A stretch of 17,023 bases of DNA from an uncultured Collinsella sp. (GTDB taxonomy: Bacteria > Actinomycetota > Coriobacteriia > Coriobacteriales > Coriobacteriaceae), in contig CABSMK010000018.1 in assembly GCA_902478825.1 (NCBI GenBank), positions 1 through 17,023 on the forward strand. The letters run 5' to 3'. The notes under the pieces are model-generated. The model was not told where the DNA came from and searched no databases. It saw only the letters and a list, made by a program, of their open reading frames with translations. This document shows, piece after piece, positions 7,261 through 14,885 of this stretch (position 1 is the stretch's first letter; each line of letters starts with the position of its first letter). A program made the translations under genes and the position numbers.

Positions 7261-7342
7261 GTTCAATTTATAGAACACGAATTGAACCATGGTTCAATTT
7301 AGCAAGCAGTATAACGCGGCACCTCATTCGATAGTTCAATTT
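7261..7342. promoter_or_regulatory. Operator array with 20-bp perfect palindrome, overlapping the promoter of the HTH-aminotransferase gene
   Basis: AATTGAACCATGGTTCAATT (7280-7299) is a perfect palindrome. The half-site GTTCAATTT occurs in the same orientation at 7261-7269, 7292-7300 and 7334-7342, with starts 31 and 42 bases apart, close to three and four helical turns. On the minus strand the copies supply TTGAAC -35-like elements; TATAAA (7267-7272) and TATACT (7308-7313) are candidate -10 boxes. The position suggests autoregulation by the encoded XRE domain. Confidence 0.65.
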
Positions 7343-7401
7343 CATAAGAAAATGTACCGGACTCCGAGATTTGCCCAAAGCGGACAATGACATGCACGCG
7401 T

Positions 7402-8259
7402 TTAGAGGTATTCAAGGAATCGAGCAGCGGCAAGCGAAACGTCGGCCGTTCGATATATGGCGTTGATCTGCCGATGAGGATGTCCCTCGAGTGGGCGCAC
7501 GGCAACATCGAACTGACAGCGGCGCAAGATGAGCGCGGGAAGAACACTCACGCCCAGGCCGTCCTCGACCATGGCCATAATCGCATAGTCATCCCAGGTC
7601 GACAGCTTAGAGCGCACCGCCAGGCCCGCGCGGCGAAACAGCGGCGTAATCTCGTCGTCGCTACCGCGTTCCAGCAGGATAAACTGCTCGTTGGCCAAAT
7701 CGGCAAGGGAAACGACCTCCGCGGTGGCAAGCGAGGAGTCCGCTGGCACCACGGCCATCAGCTCGTCTTGCACCAACGGTCGCGACGCCATGCCGGCGCC
7801 GCGTGGCTCGCGCGGGATAAAGCCCAGATCGCAGCGGCCCTCTGCCACCCATTGTTCAATCTCTGAGTAATCGCCCATCAGCAACTCGTAATCGACGTCC
7901 GGGTGATCGGCGCGAAAGCGCGCAATCACCGGCGGCAGCACGTGGGTCGCCACGCTCGAAAACGTACCGATGCAGATTTTGCCGCGCATGAGCCCGCGCA
8001 TCTCATCCACCCGTCGCTGCAAGCGAGTGAATTCCTCACTGAGCGCTTCGACAGCCGGCATGACCTGCCGCCCATCGGCAGAAAGAGCCACGCCCTCGCG
8101 ACTGCGGTCGAGCACCTTAAAGCCCCAATCGGCCTCAAGATCGGCCACCATGCGGCTCACGCCCGATTGCGAATAGCTCAGGCGTTCGGCAGCACGCGTA
8201 AAGCTTCCGGCGCGCACGGTCTCCAGCAGCACCTGCATCTTTTGAACATTCGTTTCCAC
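7402..8259 (-). CDS. LysR-type transcriptional regulator
   Basis: This is a 285-residue protein of standard LysR length. I chose the GTG at 8259 because GGAGGGG lies just upstream; an in-frame ATG at 8280 has no ribosome site. Residues about 5-62 form the winged helix-turn-helix (MQVLLETVRAGSFTRAAERL, then SQSGVSRMVADLE). From about residue 88 the effector-binding domain begins (KICIGTFSSVATHVLPPVIARF), with CDLGFIP and a late GLGVSVLPALI. It is divergent from the EamA exporter gene, with a LysR-type box in the shared intergenic region, so it most likely controls that exporter and itself. No clear terminator follows it before the HTH-aminotransferase promoter at 7261-7342, so some read-through is possible. 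Effector unknown. Confidence 0.93.
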   Translation of the reverse strand: METNVQKMQVLLETVRAGSFTRAAERLSYSQSGVSRMVADLEADWGFKVLDRSREGVALSADGRQVMPAVEALSEEFTRLQRRVDEMRGLMRGKICIGTFSSVATHVLPPVIARFRADHPDVDYELLMGDYSEIEQWVAEGRCDLGFIPREPRGAGMASRPLVQDELMAVVPADSSLATAEVVSLADLANEQFILLERGSDDEITPLFRRAGLAVRSKLSTWDDYAIMAMVEDGLGVSVLPALILRRCQFDVAVRPLEGHPHRQINAIYRTADVSLAAARFLEYL

Positions 8260-8304
8260 GGCACCCCTCCACCTATGCATGAGCTTTTGTCATGTTATCT
8301 ATGC

Positions 8305-8348
8305 ATTATATTCGCTTTTCTTCTAAAGCCAGTTCACCCATAGTGAAC
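8305..8348. promoter_or_regulatory. LysR-type operator (GTTCAC-N5-GTGAAC) and lysR promoter -10 box
   Basis: GTTCAC (8332-8337) and GTGAAC (8343-8348) form a perfect inverted repeat around CCATA and contain a T-N11-A core (T8334 to A8346), the usual LysR recognition form. TATAAT on the minus strand (8305-8310) is a consensus -10 box for the regulator, with the operator covering its poor -35 region. It also lies 30 bases before the exporter start at 8378. Confidence 0.65.
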
Positions 8349-8377
8349 ATGCTCGGATATAGAGGGGATGGAAGCGC

Positions 8378-9289
8378 ATGAACAACGGGTTGTTTACGTA
8401 CTTAGCAGCATTGCTATTGTTTGGCTCCAACGGCATCATCGCCTCTGCCATCGCGTTGCCGAGCTCCGATATCGTGCTACTGCGCACGTTTTTGGGCGCC
8501 CTCTCGCTTGTCACTATCCTTGCCATCACCCAACGCCATAAGTTGCAGGCGCCATCTCGCCTCCGCGAAGCCGCAGCCCTCCTCCTTTCGGGAGCCGCGC
8601 TGGGCGCCAGCTGGATTTTTCTGTTCCGCGCCTACCAGACGATCGGCGTCGGCGTATCCTCGCTGCTGTACTACTGCGGCCCCATCATTGTCATGGCGCT
8701 CTCCCCGCTCATCTTTGGCGAAAAGCTGACCGGCGGCAAAATCGCCGGCTTTGTCGCCGTTGCTTGTGGTGCTTTTCTCATTGCAGCGCAAGGTCTAGGC
8801 GGCAATATGCCCATTGCGGGTATCGTCTGCGGTATCGCCTCGGCATTTTGCTATGCGCTGATGGTCATCGCTAGCAAGGGTGCGCCACACATCGAAGGCC
8901 TCGAGAACTCCACGCTCCAGGTGAGCGCCGCCTTTGTGACCGCGCTGGTCCTCACGCTCATCACGCAGGGCGCTCCCTCATTCCTGTCCGCCGGCGTCGC
9001 CACCAGTATTGATTGGCGCGCCGTCGTCATGCTCGGCGTCGTCAACACCGGCATCGGTTGCCTGCTCTACTTTAGTGCCGTCGCCAAGCTGCCCGTCCAG
9101 ACCGTCGCGGTCGTCGGCTACCTCGAGCCGCTTTCGGCCGTCGTGTTCTCGGCCGTCCTTTTGGGCGAAGCCATAACACCGGTCCGCCTGATGGGCGCCG
9201 CGCTTATCATCGGCGGCGCGATTTTTTGCGAACTCGCCGGCAAACGCGCAAACGCCAAGGCTGGCATCGCCCAGACAGTACGTGCTTAA
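8378..9289 (+). CDS. EamA/DMT-family transporter
   Basis: This 303-residue membrane protein has about ten hydrophobic segments in two homologous halves, as in EamA (drug/metabolite transporter) proteins. Landmarks are the N-terminal LAALLLFGSNGIIAS, the ALGASWIFLFRAYQTIGVG and GPIIVMALSPLIFGEKLT segments of the first repeat, and VVGYLEPLSAVVFSAVLLGEAIT with ALIIGGAIF of the second; the 'P..a.l.....GE' motif appears in both halves. Family members export amino acids, metabolites or drugs by proton exchange; nothing here fixes the substrate. The start at 8378 is the only reasonable ATG, with GGAAG four bases upstream. Divergence from a LysR gene across a LysR box suggests induction by a small effector, perhaps the exported compound. 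Confidence 0.92.
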   Translation: MNNGLFTYLAALLLFGSNGIIASAIALPSSDIVLLRTFLGALSLVTILAITQRHKLQAPSRLREAAALLLSGAALGASWIFLFRAYQTIGVGVSSLLYYCGPIIVMALSPLIFGEKLTGGKIAGFVAVACGAFLIAAQGLGGNMPIAGIVCGIASAFCYALMVIASKGAPHIEGLENSTLQVSAAFVTALVLTLITQGAPSFLSAGVATSIDWRAVVMLGVVNTGIGCLLYFSAVAKLPVQTVAVVGYLEPLSAVVFSAVLLGEAITPVRLMGAALIIGGAIFCELAGKRANAKAGIAQTVRA

Positions 9290-9323
9290 AAGCCTCTGCT
9301 TTGAAATACTACCTGCGTAGATA

Positions 9324-9347
9324 AATAATCCCCAGCTGAGGATTATT
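9324..9347. terminator. Near-perfect palindrome after the EamA gene, possible terminator
   Basis: AATAATCC (9324-9331) pairs with GGATTATT (9340-9347) around C-CAGCTG-A. It follows the exporter stop by 34 bases. The following bases (GTCTAAAAT) are not a proper T-tract, so it could instead be a protein-binding site upstream of kup. Confidence 0.45.
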
Positions 9348-9413
9348 GTCTAAAATAACCCGATGTGCCAAACTGCTCTTGTATGTATAAAGACGGCATA
9401 AAGTTTTTTGTCC

Positions 9414-9435
9414 TAGACAGATAACCGGATGTCTA
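9414..9435 (+). promoter_or_regulatory. Inverted repeat abutting the kup ribosome binding site
   Basis: TAGACA (9414-9419) and TGTCTA (9430-9435) flank a 10-base spacer and run into the ribosome site AAGGGAG (9435-9441) that sets the GTG start at 9447. As RNA it would form a hairpin next to the start region; as DNA it could be an operator. A further TGTCTA copy sits at 9347-9352. Confidence 0.35.
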
Positions 9436-9446
9436 AGGGAGTCCTC

Positions 9447-11678
9447 GTGGCACACAATAAACTGGAGGCAAACCTCCAAGACCAGCACGGGCAAGGCGGG
9501 CACGGAGCCATCCCCCTCTCCGCTGGCATGCTGCTCGTAACGCTCGGCGTCGTCTATGGTGACATCGGCACGAGCCCCATGTACACCATGAAATCAATCG
9601 TCGCCAACAACGGCGGCATCGGTACCGTCAGCGAGGACATGATCCTGGGCGCGCTTTCGCTCGTCATCTGGACCATGACGCTCGTGACCACGGTCAAGTA
9701 CGTGGTAATCGCCATGAAGGCCGACAACCACAACGAAGGCGGCATCTTCGCCCTGTTCAGCCTCGTACGCAAGGTGGCACCATGGCTGATTCTGCCCGCC
9801 ATGATCGGCGGTGCGGCACTGCTTGCCGACGGCATCCTCACCCCCGCCGTCACGGTCACCACAGCCATCGAGGGTCTGCGCACCATCGAATGGGGCCATG
9901 CGCTGCTGGGCGACGGCCAGACCAACGTCATCATCATCACAATCATCATTATCTGCGGCCTATTTGCCATGCAGCGCGCCGGCACCTCGTCAATCGGCAA
10001 GCTCTTCGGCCCGCTCATGACGCTGTGGTTCCTGTTCCTGGCAGGCGCCGGTCTGTTCAACATGCTCGGCAACCTGTCCATCTTGCGCGCGCTCAACCCC
10101 ATCCGCGGCATTATGTTCCTGTTCTCGCCCATCAACCATTCGGGCATTATGGTGCTCGGCTTTGTCTTCCTGTCGACAACCGGTGCCGAGGCACTCTACT
10201 CGGACATGGGCCACGTGGGCAAGGCAAACATCTATGCATCCTGGCCATTTGTTAAGGCGGCCCTTATCCTCAACTATCTGGGTCAGGGAGCTTGGCTACT
10301 CGCCAATAACTCCAACCCCCAGATGCTCGCGATGGATATCGTTAACCCGTTCTATATGATGCTTCCCGAGCCCCTGCGCCCCTTTGCCATTGTGCTTTCG
10401 GCCGTGGCGGCCATCATCGCCTCGCAGGCGCTCATCACCGGCTCGTTCTCGCTGGTATCCGAGGCAACGCGCCTCAACCTTATGCCGCACCTGCGCATCC
10501 ACTACCCCAGCGACACCAAGGGCCAGCTCTATATTCCGCTCGTCAACAACATCATGTGGGTCGGCTGCATCTTCATCGTGCTGCTGTTCCAGAACTCCGA
10601 GCGCATGGAAAGCGCCTACGGCCTCGCCATTACCGTGACCATGCTTATGACCACCACGCTTTTGACGAGCTACATCGCCGGCATTCTCAAGCACAAGCTG
10701 GGCGCCTGCGTCTTCGCCCTGCTCTTTGGTGCCATTGAGCTGTGCTTCTTCGCCTCGTGCCTCACCATGTTCTTTGACGGCGGCTACGTCATGATCTTCC
10801 TGGCCGCACTGCTGTTCGGCCTTATGTATGTGTGGCGCCGCGGCACCGCCATCGAGCGCACGCAGACGATTCTACTGCCCGTCTCCAAGTACATCGACCA
10901 GCTCAATCGCCTGCGCAATGACGAGACCTATCCCGTGCTCGCTGACAATCTGGTATTTCTCACCAACAGCCCCGGCCCGCTCACGCTCGATCGCGACGTG
11001 CTCTATTCCATCCTGGACAAGCACCCCAAGCGCGCCAAGGCATATTGGTTCATCAACGTGCATGTTACCGACGAGCCCTATACGCACGAGTATTCCGTTG
11101 AGACCTTTGGCACAGACTTCCTGTTCCGCGTGCGCTTGGACCTGGGCTTTAAGGTCAATCAACGCATCAACGCCTACCTGCGCCAGATCGTCGGCGACTT
11201 GATGGCATCGGGCGAGCTGCCGCCGCAACATCACACCTACTCCATCTACGAGACGCGTGGCAACGTGGGTGACTTCCGCTTTTGTATGCTGCGCAAGATG
11301 CTTGCCCCCGAAACGGACATCAACCGCAATGACCACCGCGTGATGGCCATCAAGTACGCCGTCCGCCACGCCTGTGGAAGCCCAGCACGCTGGTACGGTC
11401 TTGAGAACTCGGCCATCATCATCGAGTACGTGCCGCTGTTTGCCCGCATGCGCCCGGCCGTTAAGCTCGTGCGCACCCAGGTGCCGCTCGAGGTTCAGAT
11501 CGAAGAGGCCGAGGAAATGGAAGTCGACATCTTCTCGGACGACTTGGTCAACGGCAACGAGGCCGGTAGGGACATGAACATCGATCCCACCGAGCTGCTC
11601 GAGAGCGTCGCCGATACGCCCGAACAGCAACAGCTCGACGGCCTCGAGAGTGAACAACTCAACGACGCCAACTTCTAG
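9447..11678 (+). CDS. kup: KUP-family potassium uptake transporter
   Basis: The 743-residue protein is a proton-coupled potassium importer of the KUP/HAK family in the cytoplasmic membrane. I set the start at the GTG at 9447, with AAGGGAG five bases upstream, rather than an ATG at 9429 that overlaps an inverted repeat. The family signature VVYGDIGTSPMYT is at residues 35-47, followed by about twelve membrane spans to roughly residue 460; VKYVVIAMKADNHNEGG and GAALLADGILTPAV are typical KUP stretches. A soluble C-terminal domain follows, longer than in E. coli Kup (622 residues), ending in an acidic tail of about 60 residues. It is single-gene, with its own terminator at 11699-11740. I saw no c-di-AMP (ydaO-type) riboswitch in the short leader. 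Confidence 0.96.
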   Translation: MAHNKLEANLQDQHGQGGHGAIPLSAGMLLVTLGVVYGDIGTSPMYTMKSIVANNGGIGTVSEDMILGALSLVIWTMTLVTTVKYVVIAMKADNHNEGGIFALFSLVRKVAPWLILPAMIGGAALLADGILTPAVTVTTAIEGLRTIEWGHALLGDGQTNVIIITIIIICGLFAMQRAGTSSIGKLFGPLMTLWFLFLAGAGLFNMLGNLSILRALNPIRGIMFLFSPINHSGIMVLGFVFLSTTGAEALYSDMGHVGKANIYASWPFVKAALILNYLGQGAWLLANNSNPQMLAMDIVNPFYMMLPEPLRPFAIVLSAVAAIIASQALITGSFSLVSEATRLNLMPHLRIHYPSDTKGQLYIPLVNNIMWVGCIFIVLLFQNSERMESAYGLAITVTMLMTTTLLTSYIAGILKHKLGACVFALLFGAIELCFFASCLTMFFDGGYVMIFLAALLFGLMYVWRRGTAIERTQTILLPVSKYIDQLNRLRNDETYPVLADNLVFLTNSPGPLTLDRDVLYSILDKHPKRAKAYWFINVHVTDEPYTHEYSVETFGTDFLFRVRLDLGFKVNQRINAYLRQIVGDLMASGELPPQHHTYSIYETRGNVGDFRFCMLRKMLAPETDINRNDHRVMAIKYAVRHACGSPARWYGLENSAIIIEYVPLFARMRPAVKLVRTQVPLEVQIEEAEEMEVDIFSDDLVNGNEAGRDMNIDPTELLESVADTPEQQQLDGLESEQLNDANF

Positions 11679-11698
11679 CGACGTCACAAATCAACGAC

Positions 11699-11740
11699 AG
11701 CGGCCCTGCACCTCACGTTGAACTGCCAGGGCCGCTTTTG
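11699..11740 (+). terminator. Intrinsic terminator of kup
   Basis: AGCGGCCCTG (11699-11708) pairs with CAGGGCCGCT (11727-11736), 10 perfect pairs with an 18-base loop, followed by TTTTG. It begins 21 bases after the kup stop. The stem sequence recurs at 13736-13766. Confidence 0.88.
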
Positions 11741-11799
11741 TCTACGTTTTTTGGCCAGGTAAAACACCTTTGAGGCTTTACCTGGGCGTAATCGTAGAC
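11740..11799. repeat. Nested inverted-repeat element of unknown role
   Basis: The outer arms GTCTACG (11740-11746) and CGTAGAC (11793-11799) enclose inner arms CCAGGTAAA (11755-11763) and TTTACCTGG (11777-11785), which enclose CCT-TTG-AGG. Nearly symmetric internal loops of 8 and 7 bases separate outer and inner stems. Neither strand has a T-tract after it, so it does not look like an ordinary terminator. It sits between the convergent kup and lipoprotein genes. Confidence 0.55.
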
Positions 11800-11893
11800 T
11801 GCTATTCGGCATTTCCGGGGCTAGACAACCGCCTGGCCCCAATCGGTCATATAACCCTAGCCCACATTGAAATGCTATCGAAAAAGAAGCAGG

Positions 11894-13444
11894 CTATAGA
11901 GACTGGTCTCTCACCCACTTGATGAGTTCGGGGATCGCATAAGCGTATTGCCAGGTAAAGTTATGAGTGTTTCCACCCTGGACCGTCTTGTCGGTGCTAT
12001 CGAGAGTTCCCTTCTCTACATGAAGGAAAACGACATGCGCCCCATCGGTCACCGCTTGTTTACAGGCCGAGGAGCAGACATCCGAGAGCTCGACCATAAG
12101 CTCATCGAGCGTCTTCTGGCTGCTAGCCGCCTTGGCTCCTTCCTGGTTACCCGAAGGGTTTTTCTCTCCCGTTGCGTCGTAATCAACCCACAGGCCACTC
12201 GTATGTCCTTCGCCGTCATAGTTATAGGCGCAATTCAGCTGCTTCTCAACATAAGGAATTCCGATACTCGCGACACCCTTCTCGGGATCCGTCATGCCGC
12301 CATAGGAATTGGAATCGTCTTCAGAAACGAATATCACCATGGGCGTCTTGGCAATCGGAGTCATGTTGCCTTGCCCGGCAACGAGCATAAGCGCTGCAAA
12401 GGAATTGTCATCGGGATGCTTGGAGGCATATTCGATGAGGGCCATGCACCCGGCAGATTCGCCCGTCCCGTAAATGCGATCCGGATCGATTGAGTAACCC
12501 TGGTCGATCAGGTCCTCGATTACATGCAGGCAAGTCTCGATATCGCAACAAGTTCCAGCGATCGTCAGCACAAATTGTGACCCATCAGCCCAGGCAAGGG
12601 CTCCCAGACCTTGACGAAGATTCACCCTCACATCGCAGGTGGTTACCCCCGCATCCGGCAGGAAGAGCGTGATGGGGTATTTCTTTGCCTTGTCGTAGTC
12701 GTCAGGCTGTGCCAAGGCAAACGAAGCATGGAATCCAGTTTTGGTGTCATCGTAGGTCCCTGCAACAAACTTGTCTGCCTCGGAGTTGAGAACAGTCGAA
12801 GCCACGAGATATCGGGAGGATGTCTCGTCGCCTGTAAGCTTTTTACCTGCAGAATCCTTGAGATCCTTTATTTGGGCGATTTTGACGCAACCGCTATCAA
12901 GGGATACGGGACCGTTTGAGCCTACGCACCCACGCGTCATCTGAAACATCAACGTCTGTGCGCCCGCATCTGCTGGATCGAGCTCGACGATGACGTACGT
13001 TCCCTTGCTTTTGCCCCCTTCATCACTCAGCTCGGCTTTGTCGTTTACATAGGCAGTGACAATCGAGCGTCCCAAAACCGAGAAAGATCCCAGCCCCTTT
13101 TCCTGAGCCTGTTGACCGATGCCGCCATGTCCGGGATCAACCGAAGACGCATCGACATCCACGTCGTATTCAATCGCCACGCCGACAACCTTCTCTCCGA
13201 TTGCATATGTTTTCGCAAGTGCAGAAACAGAGATAACGTGCTCGTAGAATTCGCTAACGTCGCTATCCGTGCCACCCGATTTGCCGTCGCTATCAACCTT
13301 CAGTGCATCATCCTTGCCGGCAGCCACGCTTCCCGCGCCGCTTTCGCTTCCAGACGCGCAGCCAACAAGCATAGAGGCGGTGCCCGCCAGCATTGTGGCC
13401 CCACCGGCCGTTAAAAAGCTTCGCCGACTCATTTCGAAAGCCAT
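11894..13444 (-). CDS. Tat-exported lipoprotein with alpha/beta hydrolase (esterase/peptidase-like) domain
   Basis: This 516-residue protein carries a twin-arginine signal (SRRSFL, 6-11), a short hydrophobic stretch and a lipobox LVGC with the lipidated cysteine at 29, so I infer a surface lipoprotein folded before export. After a Ser/Gly/Asp-rich tether (30-65), residues about 66-235 look like a beta-rich N-terminal module. From about 240 an alpha/beta hydrolase follows: KYPITLFLPDAG (255-266), the nucleophile elbow GTGESAG with Ser330, an acid candidate at Asp376 or 377 in FVSEDD, and His494 in NTHNFTWQYAY. The layout resembles the 'predicted peptidase'/PHB-depolymerase-like esterases (COG4099 type). 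The oxyanion region AGTCC is cysteine-rich and several other cysteines are present, which could form disulfides outside the cell. The ribosome site before the ATG at 13444 is weak (GGGG). Substrate unknown. Confidence 0.82.
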   Translation of the reverse strand: MAFEMSRRSFLTAGGATMLAGTASMLVGCASGSESGAGSVAAGKDDALKVDSDGKSGGTDSDVSEFYEHVISVSALAKTYAIGEKVVGVAIEYDVDVDASSVDPGHGGIGQQAQEKGLGSFSVLGRSIVTAYVNDKAELSDEGGKSKGTYVIVELDPADAGAQTLMFQMTRGCVGSNGPVSLDSGCVKIAQIKDLKDSAGKKLTGDETSSRYLVASTVLNSEADKFVAGTYDDTKTGFHASFALAQPDDYDKAKKYPITLFLPDAGVTTCDVRVNLRQGLGALAWADGSQFVLTIAGTCCDIETCLHVIEDLIDQGYSIDPDRIYGTGESAGCMALIEYASKHPDDNSFAALMLVAGQGNMTPIAKTPMVIFVSEDDSNSYGGMTDPEKGVASIGIPYVEKQLNCAYNYDGEGHTSGLWVDYDATGEKNPSGNQEGAKAASSQKTLDELMVELSDVCSSACKQAVTDGAHVVFLHVEKGTLDSTDKTVQGGNTHNFTWQYAYAIPELIKWVRDQSL

Positions 13445-13735
13445 TTTTATTGCCCCGTTCCCCAGCCCGCTTCTGACTGTATTTTCAGCATTTCTAATCA
13501 GAAATTAACGAAACGGAGTCCGTACCTTCGAAGCGCCAAAACAGGGAATCCGTTGATGCCAGATGCCCGGCGCGCCGCTCGGAAGTAAAACTAAAGAAAT
13601 TGTATATAATCTAAATGAGCCAATCGATTCGCTTTTGAACGGCTATTATTCCAAAGATGAATTGAAGCTACCGTTTGTTTAATATATCTTGACAAAGTCA
13701 TCGGCATCATGTTTGCCTTCAACTTCTGATCGACC
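13445..13735. other. Non-coding stretch upstream of the lipoprotein gene
   Basis: No gene of credible length or ribosome site is seen. The segment is more A/T-rich than its surroundings. It holds a small hairpin ATTTCT-AATC-AGAAAT near 13490-13505, a plus-strand TATAAT (13605-13610) without a good -35 box, and a TTGACA (13689-13694) without a -10 box. The lipoprotein promoter must lie here but I cannot place it with confidence. Confidence 0.5.
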
Positions 13736-13766
13736 AAGCGGCCCTGGCGGAGGCGCAGGGCCGCTT
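13736..13766 (-). terminator. Terminator-like hairpin after the bile salt hydrolase gene
   Basis: AAGCGGCCCTG (13736-13746) pairs with CAGGGCCGCTT (13756-13766) around a 9-base loop, 11 perfect pairs, 22 bases past the hydrolase stop on the minus strand. The T-run is short on either strand. The stem is the same as in the kup terminator, with a different loop. Confidence 0.7.
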
Positions 13767-13788
13767 TGCATTGCAGTAAAGCTAACGG

Positions 13789-14754
13789 CTACGAACGACG
13801 CGGCTCGGGAACCACGAGCCTATCGGGGCTCGCGCCCTCAGCATCCATCAGGCTCACGTAGCGAATCGACGGATCCCCATACATCGCGTAGTAATAATTG
13901 CCCGTGCGCGCGCTAAAGCATCCGGTGTAGATAGTCTTCTCGAACTTGCCATCGCCCATCCTGGACGCTCCCTCGATCATCACCACGCCCTCGAGCGAGC
14001 GGAACATGCGAACGACGTTTTCGGTCTCGCTCTCCTTTTGCGGGTAATTGGCATTGAGGTACGCCGCCTTTACAAAACGGCTCGGCGAATAGCAATCGCC
14101 CGGAATGCCGCGCATGCCGGCACCGGCTCCATAGGGCTTGAGCTCGGCGCCGCGCCATGTCGCCGTCTGCGGAAAATCGCTTGTGGCGGTGATATAGGTG
14201 CGCAGGTTTTCCATGTGCCACGGGAAGGTCGGCTGGTTGGCAAGGGTGTCGACCGGATCGTCGTATACATGCAGACCGTCAGCCATCATCTCGACCACGA
14301 TGCTGCGCTGGCTGTCGCCGATAATCCAATGGAGCAGCGACACGCCCAGCCCCTCTCCGGCAGATTTGGCGACAATCACCGTGTCGCGCAGCGCGGCCTC
14401 GACCTCATCGACCGTCGAGAACGTCGCTGCCACCCACAGGGGGAACTCATAGGCCGCGATATTGGTCTTGCCGTCGACAGGGTCCTCGGCATACTCGGCA
14501 TAACCCGGGAAATTGAGACCCGCCACGGCGAGGCCCGCATCGTTGCCGCAATCGAAGAACATAGGGTAGTTCCTGTAATCGATGCACATACCGATCACCG
14601 CGTGCGCCGCTGTCGCGTCGTCGATAAACGAATACGGAATGTGAAACCCGCGCGGCATCACGCGAACCTGTTGGCCGTAGTCAAAGCTCCAGTCGAGATT
14701 GCGGCCCAGATACATGTGGCCAGAATTATCGGTAAATCGAATACTCGTACACAT
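13789..14754 (-). CDS. bsh: Choloylglycine hydrolase (conjugated bile acid hydrolase)
   Basis: This 321-residue N-terminal-nucleophile hydrolase cleaves glycine or taurine from conjugated bile salts, usually in the cytoplasm. I set the start at the ATG at 14754 because AGGAGG lies four bases upstream and because the next residue must be Cys2, the nucleophile freed by Met removal. The catalytic set known from clostridial enzymes is all present: Cys2, Arg18 and Asp21 in LGRNLDW, Asn81 in GLNFPGYAEY, Asn173 in LANQPTF and Arg226 in the GIPGDCYSPSRF motif. That last motif favours bile salt hydrolase over penicillin V acylase, though the two are hard to part by eye. There is no signal peptide. It stands alone, between the terminator at 14822-14853 and its own at 13736-13766. 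It is strong evidence for an intestinal habitat. Confidence 0.93.
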   Translation of the reverse strand: MCTSIRFTDNSGHMYLGRNLDWSFDYGQQVRVMPRGFHIPYSFIDDATAAHAVIGMCIDYRNYPMFFDCGNDAGLAVAGLNFPGYAEYAEDPVDGKTNIAAYEFPLWVAATFSTVDEVEAALRDTVIVAKSAGEGLGVSLLHWIIGDSQRSIVVEMMADGLHVYDDPVDTLANQPTFPWHMENLRTYITATSDFPQTATWRGAELKPYGAGAGMRGIPGDCYSPSRFVKAAYLNANYPQKESETENVVRMFRSLEGVVMIEGASRMGDGKFEKTIYTGCFSARTGNYYYAMYGDPSIRYVSLMDAEGASPDRLVVPEPRRS

Positions 14755-14821
14755 AGCGCCTCCTAGCTTTACGTTCTTGCTAATTTCATTGTCTCCAAAC
14801 AAAAAGGCGCTAAACACAAAA

Positions 14822-14853
14822 GCCCGGACATGACAACAATGTCATGCCCGGGC
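14822..14853 (-). terminator. Intrinsic terminator of the deformylase-like gene
   Basis: GCCCGG (14822-14827) and CCGGGC (14848-14853) close a stem that continues, after one A-C mismatch, as CATGACA/TGTCATG around an ACAA loop. On the minus strand TTTTGTGTTT follows. It begins 32 bases past the stop at 14886. Confidence 0.9.
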
Positions 14854-14885
14854 CAAAAGAGACGAAGTGCGGTGCTTTGGTCCCC

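Noticed and set aside
9290..9446. Potassium- or c-di-AMP-type riboswitch before kup
   Set aside because: The leader is short and none of the conserved ydaO-type core segments is recognisable.
10872..11687. Minus-strand open frame of 271 codons opposite the kup 3' region
   Set aside because: Composition is that of a shadow frame (runs of V, D, H, L), and the kup C-terminal domain on the plus strand is coherent.
13689..13717. Plus-strand promoter starting with TTGACA
   Set aside because: No -10-like hexamer at 16-18 bases and no gene downstream on that strand.
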